From Auriscalpium vulgare (Eukaryota > Basidiomycota > Agaricomycetes > Russulales > Auriscalpiaceae): DNA of 64,000 nucleotides. Made by a program: the position numbers and the translations under genes. How positions within the stretch are numbered: position 1 is the first letter of the stretch; each line of letters starts with the position of its first letter. The notes beneath the pieces are model-generated. The model saw only the letters and a list, made by a program, of their open reading frames with translations, did no database searches and was not told where the DNA came from. Shown here one piece after another: positions 54,523 through 64,000 of this stretch. The stretch covers positions 806,001 to 870,000 of the forward strand of contig JAHBBC010000002.1 in the NCBI GenBank assembly GCA_019915015.1, in the 5' to 3' direction.

Positions 54523-57500
54523 ATGTCGACGCTCATGGGGAATTTAGCTATGCAATTCTTTGACAATACATTGAAGCGCAAAGGCTCAGATCTCTCCGAC
54601 GACAACCGGACTGCCCGCATGCCGTATCGTTCCGTCCCTATGTCGCCCAGCAGGGGCACTGGCAAGATGTTCGAAGATCTCGGCAGCACCGGATTCACCG
54701 TATCAAAGCCTGCCGCTTCCCAAGCCAAGAAGCGCACCAGGAACAGAGCACATGCAAAACAGATTGCAGAGTCGTCGGACGATGAGATGGACCTGCTTTC
54801 ATCGGGTGCGTCGCATCGTTCTGACGAGGAGGAGGAGCCACTGCCGAAGGGAAGGAAGAAGGGGCGGGAGAAGAGCGATGTGAATGGTGTGGTCGTGACG
54901 CACTCGCCGCGAAAGAAGCTGCCAGACTTTAAGAAGAAGAAACAGCCCGCATCGTCCGGCTCCTCGTCGCACGACTCGCCCATGACTCCCTCTACTTCGC
55001 TACCATCGTCTTCCTCCAAGGAAGCACGTGGCTACGGCATTCTTTCGAAACTGAAAGGCAACGAAAACGACGCGGTCTACGAAATTCCAGACGACGACGC
55101 CAACGACACATTGCCGCACCCCTCCACCCCTCCTGGACGCGTCCGCGAGTTTCCCATGATGCTGTCTCCCTTAGGAGAGGGTCCGTTGGACAGGAAGGGA
55201 AAGGGAAAGGCGCGCGACGCGTCGCTGCCAGCATCCTCCCCTCCTTGCTCCGACGCGTCCTCCCATCGACCCCCCTTGCGTGATACGCGCCCGAACGCGC
55301 GCGCTGGAAAGTCCTCCTCCACATATCCCAGCAAAGCACGCCGTACAGCACCGTCTGATGCTTCAGATCTCGAGGAACCCACCCCACGCGCCAAGCCTGT
55401 GCGCTCGAAGAATGGGGCCCGCAAGGGTGCATCTGGGACAACGCTGTCCACTGAGCGTTCGCTGTCGCGCAAGATGCAGCCTAGGGACACAACTAACGAT
55501 GCACGCGTCATCGAGTACATTTCCTCCGATTCCTCGCGTCCTAGCTCTCCAGAGGCATGTCGTCCCAAGCTCAAGGCCGCTGCGTTCCCGTGCCTACCCC
55601 CGCTCAACGAAGCCGACACGTCTTCCAGTAAGGCCAAGGGCAAGAAGAAGGCAAAGTCCGCGTTCCCTGATCTGTCACCGCTCAAGACGCCGCGCGTGTC
55701 TCGGAAGAGCAAGGGAGGCTTTCCCATACTGTCGCCGCTATCTTCCCCTGTGCACTCGATGTCCCAGAGGACTCGCGTTTCAGTGATGCCCTCCAAGAGT
55801 CTAGGCTCTCTCGATTTCGATGAAGACGATGAAGAAGAAGATGGGCGACCTGCTTTGCAGCCTTTCCCGATGGTGCTCAGTCAGTTCGCGAGCCGGGAAG
55901 ACACCGCACAGCCACCTGATGATATCATGGGTGCAGAAAGCCCATCCTTCGCGGATGATTCCAGTAAGTCATCAGCCAGCTCGCGTCTTTAGAGCCTCGC
56001 TCAACACGCATACATTCAGTGCTAGACACTTCGATCGACCCATCTACACTTTGCCCCTACTGCGACGAGGTCCTCCCACTCGTACTCACGCCGCATTTCC
56101 ACTCCCTCCTTGCCACCGCCAAGCGCAAATCATACGCTGAACCACGGCCAGGCAACGCACGCGGGCTGAAAGCGCCCCTCGGAGCGTTCGTCGCGGTGTG
56201 CCGGCGACACAGGTTCGAAGCGCACGAAGTGCCCAAAGCGCGCGCCCGCGGGTGGCCGACGAAGATCGATTTTGAAAGGCTCAGAGAGCGCGTGGAGCGG
56301 CTGGCGAGGGGTTTCTCAAAGCTCGTGAACGGCGACGCACAGGCGCGGGAGCAGAGCACGTATTGGAGCGCTGTCATGGCGGAGGTGCAGGCCAAGGGGT
56401 CGCGCGCTGTCGCCGGCTTGAAGGGCCAGTTCGAGAGCTTCGAAAAGACGCAACCCGGATAGTAAATGCACTTCCATTATTCCGCATCATATTACTGATC
56501 CCTGGAACGTGCAGCTACGGTGAACTGGGCTCGATGATCCTGCACCAGACGATCTACAACCTCTACCCGCCCTCCTCTTTCGACGCTCAAAGCATCGCGC
56601 CTCTTACGCCACCCGAATTTATCCAGCGCATCCTCGTGCCCGAGACAGCCGTCGCGCTGATCATGGAGGACACGGCTCAGAGCCGCTTAGACGCCATGCA
56701 GACGATGCGCGAGAGCGCGACGTACGGCGTAGCAATGTTCCCGGACGACGCGGAAGGCGGGCGGCGGGCGGGCGCAGGTGAGGAGATCGTACGCGAGCGC
56801 GCGCTGGCGCGCCGCCGCGAGCTGGATGTCGAGGAGCGCGTCGAGGAGGCGATGCTCAGGGACGGCGACCGCGCTAAACCGTCCGCGAAGCCCAAGCCGC
56901 GAAGGTTGGGCAAGGGCGGAGCGGAGAAAGGTCAGTTTACCGACAGTGCATCGGAAGTGGAGGCCATTGTGAAGCAGCCGAGGGCGAGCGCAAGGCGGAA
57001 GGTCGTGCCCGACCCAGAGCAAGTTGATCAAGACGGGTACGCTTCACGGAGCAGCAACGCGAGCAGTGTGCGCCGGAGCACTAGAACCAAAGCCAATGTC
57101 ATTGCGTCCACCTCCACCTCCAAGGCTGGATCCAAGCCCAAGCCTGTGCGTGCCGCGGACTTTGACGACGCCCACGATCTCTGCACCACCTCCGACCTGG
57201 ATATGCCGGCACTTCGTACCCAGCCCACGCGAAAGAAGGGCCAGACACCCATCATCGTGTCCGATTCCGACGACGTGGAGATCATCGAGAAACCCACAGT
57301 CGTCGAAGTCCCCGAGCCACGCAAGAGCAGGCCGCGCGCACGGCTCGTCCCGAGGAGCGCGGCTGCGTCCAGTGACACCGATCGCGCGCACCCGGATGAA
57401 GACGAAGATGCAGATGCTACCCCAAAAGCTAGCAGTCAGGCGAAAGCTAGAGCGTCGGGATCGTCGTCGAACTACATTCCGTTGCTGGCCGCTCTAAAAC

Positions 57501-57772
57501 GAGATAACGAGTACGTCGCTCAGTACGCCCGAGTTTCATGATCCTCATCATATCTAAGGCCATTGGCGAGCAAGAAAAGTGACGAGAAGGCGCGGCGGCA
57601 GTTCACGATGGGCGAGGAGGTCATACCGGTGCTTGATTCGGACGAAGAGAATATGGAAGTAGAGGTGGTGGAGCCTATACGGGCACATAGGGCTTCGTCG
57701 AGGACTCGGCGGGGACGGAGTGCGGCTGGCGACTCGTGGCTACTGAGCGACCCGTCCTCTCAGTCAAATTAA
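54523..57772 (+). CDS. RTC4-domain protein (restriction-of-telomere-capping-4-like)
   Basis: Four exons: 54523-55963, 56020-56461, 56515-57510 and 57559-57772. The first ~480 residues are disordered, with many basic, Ser-rich and SPLxxP-like short motifs (FPDLSPLKTPR, FPILSPLSSP, FPCLPPLNE), which form a recurring F-P-x-L-x-P-L pattern. The RTC4 domain follows: LCPYCDEVLPLVLTPHFHSLL, a conserved CRRHRFEAHEVPKA, GWPTKIDFERLRERVERL, FESFEKTQPGYYGELGSMIL and VPETAVALIMEDTAQSR. A C-terminal basic/acidic disordered region with RASARRK and SSDTD-type motifs ends at TAA 57770-57772. Yeast Rtc4 is linked to telomere capping. In basidiomycetes this domain occurs in large nuclear proteins of unclear function, so a chromatin role is inferred. 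Confidence 0.88.
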
Positions 57773-58025
57773 GGCTTGGATACGATAAAGGACCGGAGAA
57801 TTCTGCCCAACGGAGAACGGATACCTATACCGAAGGTCGAGAGATACACTAACATAGACTATCCATATAAAGCTTACCCGGTGTACGCGCGTGTTATAAT
57901 TTGTTATTCTCCCGCGATGCGTTTACTTATATGTAGCACTACCGACTGCCGTTTGAGAACAGGTAGAACTGAACTCAGTGTCGTCTATGTAGGATACAAC
58001 AATGCAGATACATCCAAAGCGACCT

Positions 58026-61000
58026 CTATCTCCTCCAGTACTGTGCCAGATCGTGAAACCGATCCACAACCTTCGTGAAATAAGAAGTCTCGTTAAGCAA
58101 GGCCTCGAAATGCTTGATCGCTTCTTCCTCGTCTAGGTCGAGCAAGAACTTGTCTTGGATAAGTTCATGCACGTTCCGGTCCTTGATGTCAGGGATGTTC
58201 GCGTCGACCATGAGAGTGACCAAGTTGAGCAGTAGATTAGCGTTCTTGCGGAGGATGCTGAAAGCGGTGAAGCAGAAGTTCTTGAAACGCGCGTAGTGCA
58301 CCGACTGCGCGCCGCCCATGCCATCGATCATTTCCTTGCAGACTTTGACGGCTGGAGGGAATGGCTTGGGATCACGGCCGAGGATAAAGCCGAAATCGAC
58401 TGTTGTGTGTGACGGTCGATAAATGAACAAGAGGAGAGCAGGGGTGCGTACCATGGAAGAAATGTCCTGCGAGGATTGTGTGTGAGTGAGGCAAGACAAA
58501 TGAACAGGTGCATATGCTTACCATCTGGAGCGACGAGGAGATTGTCTAGGTGGCGATCGCCAACCCCGAGCAAGTACGTCACGACGCAGTAGCCAGCTGA
58601 CGACAATGAGGCTGAGACGAATGTCGCCAACAGGGCAGACGGTTACACGTACCACAGCTGCGAATGAACGTGTCGATAACGCCAGGCTCGACTCCGTACG
58701 TGCCTACGCTGCCTTCATCCGGATAATGTGCACGCATATAGTTGAGTAGCGTGCCGTTCTCGCCGACAATGGCAGAAATGGTCTTGCTCGGCACAAACTG
58801 CATCATCCCTTGCTGTGGCCCCGTCGCCAATACCGGGTACGGCGTCAACTTTAGGTCAAGATTTTCTTGTCTCAGCAGTCGGTCCATGAGCGTGAAGAGT
58901 TGGATCACGAGCTGGTCCTGTCGGAGGTCATCACCATCCTTGAAGATCACCGGGAACTCCGAACCGTCCGCACAAGCGAAGTAGAGGAGAAGCGGGTAAA
59001 GATTTGACTTGAATACCGTGGACTTGTCCGCGATGATGCCAGTGACTTCGATGTTGGCATTCAGTGGAAGGGGAATGGGGGGCATTGAGACGAAGTTATT
59101 CTTCGAGTCTGCAAGGAACGCTCGTAACTTCTCGATCTTCTTTGGCCGAGGATCTTTCGAAGTCCGAAGCTCTTTCGCACGTCTGGCCAGAGTGTCTACT
59201 AGCTCCGCCTGCCGTCGTATGCGGTCCCGGCGGTCCTTGCCAGAATGCTGTCGAAACAAGAATTGTCGCACTTCACTGAAACATACGCAAAGGTACGTAC
59301 CTCTACAATGCGCTGCATCAGATTCCAAGTGACTTTGGTGTACATCTTCTTCATGGTTCGGTCTTCTAAAGCGACTTCGACTGTGAGGTACCAGAATAAG
59401 CGGTTGCCGAGAATTGGGTTCTCGACAGCGCGTGAGATGAGGAAATCAGCGAGTCCACTGTCGTCATATGAGATAGCGCTAGCCGTGGAACGGGCAGAGC
59501 GTTGGTCACTGGCTGTACTTTCGAACTTCAGTGCCTGCACTAGCTGTAAGAGATATAAGGTGAGTTCCTGCGTGTGCTTCAGTCAGTACGCTCAAATGAA
59601 ACAATGTGAGGTCAAACACCCACATCGTCGTCAGCTTGTGCCAGTTGTTTGACGGCGAACGCTCTGACACGAGAGTCCACGGTCGTAGGACCCAGTAATT
59701 CTAGCGCGTCGTCGGTGTCGATCTCTGTCCACTGCGGCAGCAACTCTTCAACTGCTTGCTTCACTTCGGAAGGATCCCTCCAAGTCACAGACTTCAAGAA
59801 CTTTGTAAGACCGCGCTTGTCACGGGAAAGGTAGAATCGGAATTTCCATATCAAGTCCTTTTCTTCGGAAGTTAAGGGCTGACTCGGCGCGTAATTCAGA
59901 ATGACCTAGCGAACGGTATCAGATGTGCTGCGACAGAATAAGGCCAAAACGTACCCCGAGATCATCCCTGATTTTGGTATTTGGCTTGAGCTCTCGATCA
60001 TACGGACTGCTTCGATGACTCCGAACGAGCCTGCGGTGCTTATCCTCCACTGGATTATCGCGTGGAACATCAGGGTCCAGCACCGCCCACAAATAAGGGT
60101 CACCAGCGAAGGATGTGGATATGGAAGGGGGTGCTGGGGAGACATGCGTGGGCACCGGAACAGTTGATGATGTGGAAGCCGATGGTGTGGCATCCTGAGC
60201 AAGGGATTAGTAAAGCAGCGGCCTGAAGTATGCCTGACAGGTGAGGCGTACGAGCTCACTGAATATGACAGGAAAGTCAAATCTCGGTAGGTCGATGTAT
60301 AGGTATAGATTGTTTGATTTCTCCGCCTCCGCCTGCGGGTTATGAGAACACGTCATATGTCGGAATTTGGACGATGCACTGACCGCGTGAATCTCTGACA
60401 TTTTCCGAAACACCATCTTGTCTAACCACTCTGACTTGGGCAGGTCGCCCCGTTCGTGCTTCTTCACCAGCTGCAACGGACAGATTACGATGGGCCCAAT
60501 GCTGAATGATAGCCACGCACCTTCTCCAATCTCCCCATCTCATCGCGATTGCCTGACTTGCTCGGAGTTGACGTCTCAATCGAGCCATCTGCTTCTTGGT
60601 CGGGCCACAATAGCAATCGATGCTTCCCTCGCCGTAGTGTCCTGCGCAGAGTCAAGGCCTGACACGGCATTCAATGGCACTTACTCACCACTTCTTGCCG
60701 AACAGGCGAAACGTCGACCCTCCTACCGGTACAGCGGCACGCGGACCGGCAATGTCCCACACTGTGATTGTGACCTGAGAGCTCACAGGAAGGTCGCAGT
60801 AGCGGATGGGGAATGTGATCCACTCGTTCCACCTGGATGACTATGAGGGCCACACGCATGCCTGAAAGTCTCCACACTCAACGTGTAGCCATTCTTGAAG
60901 GCCTTGAAAGAAGTCCGGAAGGGTATCGTTAACGGTTTGTTGTCGGCCATCAATTGGCACACGACATAGAGGTCGGAGAGCGTTCTGAGTACATTGTCGT

Positions 61001-61253
61001 GAATATTGGCGGGCGAGACGTCTCGTGATAGACTCACAATGATTGAAGCCCATGAAACTTCAATTCAGGTTTCTCGATGATCTCTGTGTATGACTTCGGG
61101 CGTCGGGTGCCCTCGAGGGAGGATCTGGTGCATTGTGTGAGCGTCAGTGGCAGCTGGACCAGGGGCGGCTAAGACGCACATGCGAAACGCGACGGGAACC
61201 TTCAGGTCACTGGATCTGCCAAAGGTGAAGTCCTCCTTGTTGTCCTTGTCCAT
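58026..61253 (-). CDS. VPS34: Class III phosphatidylinositol 3-kinase Vps34
   Basis: ATG 61253 opens [19 protein letters not shown], then a C2 domain across several exons, the PI3K helical domain ([28 protein letters not shown]) and the kinase domain. Kinase landmarks are present in order: [35 protein letters not shown] (ATP-binding Lys/Asp region), [39 protein letters not shown] (catalytic DRHxxN), [16 protein letters not shown] (DFG) and the final HDLAQYWRR before TAG 58026-58028. Vps34 makes PI3P on endosomes and autophagosome membranes in complexes with Vps15 and Vps30. The length is normal (about 860-870 aa after splicing) and I see no damage. Confidence 0.95.
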
Positions 61254-61616
61254 GTTTCGCGCTCAACCGTAATGTTCGACCACAAAGAAGTGAGCGGACG
61301 CGGCGGACGACTTCCAAGGCTATGCTCAGTCGGAGAGTCGCGCCGAGGATAGAGTGATTCTTGTTGGGTAGCGCTGTTCAATGGGTAGCACTGTTCTTAT
61401 AACAAAGGAATTTCCCCACAGCCGCGGCTGTTGACGAGAGTTGGGAGCAAGAGGCGCGTGAGTCGGACTCGAAGTGACATCTCGTGTTGAACTGACGGGG
61501 CTTATCTACTATATATATGGGCTCCTTATCTTGGACACCAATCTACTATGCATTTTCCAAGACTGTAACTAGGTACAACAAAAACGTGCCCGCAGACTGC
61601 CAAATGCATACTAATA
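61254..61616. promoter_or_regulatory. VPS34 upstream region
   Basis: 363 bp between VPS34 and the stop of the DnaJ-like gene, which are transcribed in the same direction. A tatatata stretch near 61511-61518 lies about 260 nt upstream of the VPS34 ATG and could act as a core element. A short repeat, gtagc(g/a)ctgttc, is at about 61366-61395. Confidence 0.4.
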
Positions 61617-64000
61617 TCACCACTTCACATCAAACTTGAACCGCGGCAATGCATTCTTCAAGGAGCTCCATTTCGACTGCGGTTGATTCCCTGGAACGAA
61701 GTACTCCCACCTAGACGAGGATCAATCTCTCTGCCAGTCTGAGCAATGGGCGGCATACCTGACATAGAGATCGCCATAGCCGACGACCTTACCTGCCTTT
61801 CTGATGGGCATACCTTTCCCCTTAACTTTGGTGCCCTGCGACGCCGCCACAATCGACTCCGGCACGTCCACGCGGACCTCTCCTCCCCCTGGGCCAGGGA
61901 ACGACACCGTCCCCTTCTGCAGCTCGGACTCTTCAAATCCTGACCATGGCAATTCCACGCAAAACACCAGATCGTATTTCCCCACGCGCGTGAAGTCCTG
62001 ATGCTGAATCTGCTTGACTTCGAAGACGATGTCGTCCCCGACATCTATGCGAGCGCCGGGGCGCGTGCCGGGCGGTATCGTGATGGTCACAGAGCGCTCG
62101 GGAGGCGTCCCAGGGTTTGGCGTGGTAAACGATATGCGAAAGCGCTGCGTTACGCCGTGGTACAGCTCCTCGAGCGTGAGCTCAAGGGGGAAGGTCCAGT
62201 CTTTGGGACGAGGTGTCTTGGAGCGGCGTTCCCTGCGTAGCTCAACGGGCGGCGCAACGACGAAGACTGGTGGGATGTTCAACGCCCACGGGATCTCAGC
62301 TTTGTCGATCTTTACAAACTCTGAGAAGCCGGAGTCGCGACGCGATTCGTCCCGCCGGCTGAAGGAGAACCGTCAGGGAGATGAACAATATGCACTGCAT
62401 GGCCACCTACTGTTTACGCTCGCGTCTCTGGGGACTGGAGCTGGGTTGACGATCTTGAGTGACTTTGACATCTGGGAGAGGACCGGGCTGAGACGAGCCT
62501 GAAACGGTAGCGGATAATGCTGGCGCAGGCCCCAACGAAGCATGTCGGCTGCCTTCCACAGGCGAGTCGACGTTGACACAGCGCAAGGGTGCAGAAGTCG
62601 ACCGCTCGTGATATCGCTTGTGCCGTCGCCGCTTATCTTCTTTTTCCTGCGATTGAGGTACACCATCTGTTGGAAGTGGTGCAGATGGCGTTGGAGGAGG
62701 CGGCGAGGGTGCCCGCGGAGGGCGTCTTCGCGGCGTCCTCCCTCGATCCTCTACAATCGGCTCGGACGATGCCGGTGCTGCTGGCTTCGTATAGTGTTCA
62801 TCCGGATTCGTGGCGTAGCGGGTCTCCGGTGACTTGTACGGAGGGGAGTATAAGGGGTTAGGCGACGGATCTTCAGGCAAGTACGCGGATCGCGGACCCG
62901 GAGAGTATATATCGTTGTATCGCGCGCCAGGGGAAGGTGTTGGGAAGAACGCGTCGGGAACAGTTGCGTATCGCGTCCCGGTAGACTGGGACCGCGGGCT
63001 GTAGAAGGCATTAAGCAGGGTATCGTTTCTAGCCTCGCGCTCCGTATCTTTTTGACGACTTGGCCTTGCACTGTAGCGCGGATGGGAAGCATACCGCGAG
63101 GCCTGCCTCACGGGAGCCTGTCTGCTGTACTCGTCATCGGGGAACATCGCGTAGCGCGTGCCAGGGGACTTGTACGTCGGCGTGTCGTCGGGGAACGCGG
63201 CTGGGGGCAATTCGTCGTCCATAAACGCATATCTCGGGCCAGGCGAGAATCCGGAGCTTGAGGGCATGCCGCCTGGCGATGGTTTGGGAAAGTACGAATC
63301 CGGCTGCGTAGCGTAGCGCGACCCAGAAGACCTCTGAAACGGTTCGTCATCCTCTTCGAATACGCCTGGCGGCAGAGGCAGGTCTTCCTCAAAGGCATGT
63401 GGTCGAGGACCCGGAGAATGCCCGGAGACAGAGGGCATGGGGCTTGTGATCGGGTTGGGAAAATAAGAGTCCGGCATGGTTGCATAGCGTGTTTCGGGGG
63501 ATTTGTATGTCGGCCCATCGCTTTCGAATGCGGATGCAGGGAGAGGTCGATCGTCATCTAGAAACGCATAGCGAGGGCCCGGTGAATAGCCCGTGTTGGC
63601 ATAGATAGCTCCCGGGGACGGCTTGGTGAAGTACGTGTCGGGATTCGTCGCATAGCGGGAGTCCGGCCTGGACGAGTATCGAGAATGAGCTCCTGATTCC
63701 TTGAATGACGGGGGAGTAACAACTCGAGGCTCTGTTTGCTCGGCATTGGCAGGATGCGGAGCTGGGGAGTTGGGAGGCGCTGACGGTGTGTGAAACTGGG
63801 GGTTTCGAGGGGCAGATTGAGGTAGCGCTGAAGGAGCAACACCCGCACGTGTTGTGGGCTGCGCAGCAGATTCTTCCCGGGGCGGTGACTCGGAGGGTGT
63901 AGTAGGAGGTGTCCCAGGCGCCTCGAAGAGATGAGGATTTGGAGACGGTGTTCGAGAGCGAGTAGGAGGGGATTCAGGAGGTGGAGATGCGTGCGACTGA
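61617..64000 (-). CDS. DnaJ C-terminal-domain protein with long repetitive Pro-rich region (partial)
   Basis: The gene runs off the window end, so its start is unknown. The C-terminal exons encode the Hsp40 substrate-binding/C-terminal fold: DWTFPLELTLEELYHGVTQRF, VTITIPPGTRPGARI, VGKYDLVFCVELPW and a final WEYFVPGNQPQSKW with stop at 61617-61619. Upstream, in place of the usual J domain and G/F region, lies a tract of at least 300 residues made of imperfect ~35-45-residue repeats built from GTRYAT.PD.YFP.PSPG, FSPGPRYA and DDEPF/DDTPTYKSPG units, plus RRK-rich stretches. A J domain may lie beyond base 64000. The role is probably chaperone- or scaffold-like, but that is inference. Confidence 0.7.
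62740..63720 (-). repeat. Protein-coding tandem-like repeats (SPGPRYA-type)
   Basis: On the minus strand, phrases of the form RYATxPDxYFPxPSPG and SPGPRYA/SPGPRSA recur every ~110-135 nt. Codons differ among copies, so the repeats have diverged at the DNA level while keeping the peptide motif. They are part of the DnaJ-like gene. Confidence 0.7.

Noticed and set aside
1..64000. tRNA, rRNA and CRISPR features.
   Set aside because: Reading for box A/B-like pairs, cloverleaf acceptors and spaced direct repeats by eye gave nothing convincing. Short gttcgaa matches (for example near 5223 and 24474) lack the rest of a tRNA.

Overview
The window looks like nuclear DNA of an agaricomycete-type basidiomycete. 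Genes sit close together on both strands. Most are split by short introns of about 45-70 nt with GT(A/G)NGT-like donors and CAG/TAG acceptors. The proteins are eukaryotic: VPS34, Y14, HP1, a TFIIIC subunit, a Doa10-type ligase, Tpt1, a sirtuin and two secreted fungal protease families. The species cannot be named from the sequence alone.

Layout. 0-4.2 kb: the 3' end of an unrecognised gene, then a minus-strand Cue2/N4BP2-like Smr nuclease candidate. 5.2-8.4 kb: a possible small membrane-anchored or secreted protein and a clear secreted sedolisin (S53). 10.1-14.4 kb: a TFIIIC zinc-finger subunit, divergent from an unrecognised acidic-tailed gene. 16.3-20.0 kb: a MYND-finger protein, the exon-junction-complex protein Y14 and HP1. 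21.4-27.4 kb: a large unrecognised membrane-anchored protein, an unrecognised disordered nuclear-looking protein and a small helical protein.

27.5-33.5 kb is the accessory part of the window. It holds no convincing intact gene. It contains a decayed Helitron-type helicase fragment, a truncated and frameshifted MFS transporter, a diverged local duplication and a 3'-flank-like repeat shared with 26.7 kb.

33.6-51.1 kb is dense housekeeping: a Sir2-class sirtuin tail-to-tail (22 bp apart) with a KAT14/CSRP2BP-like GNAT acetyltransferase, which is divergent from a Doa10/SSM4 membrane ubiquitin ligase. These are followed by a RING protein, Tpt1, a RidA-family protein and an F-box/propeller-like protein. 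52.0-54.2 kb: a pepsin-family protease with an apparent 1-nt frameshift, and a short degenerate copy of one of its exons. 54.5-64.0 kb: a long RTC4-domain protein, VPS34 and the 3' part of a DnaJ C-terminal-domain protein with a long repetitive proline-rich N-terminal region that runs off the window.

No operon-like or biosynthetic cluster logic is evident. The genes mostly serve separate cellular functions. The observations most worth following up are the KAT14-like gene beside a sirtuin, the repeat-rich DnaJ-domain protein, the repeat-bearing membrane protein and the decayed mobile/paralog fragments.
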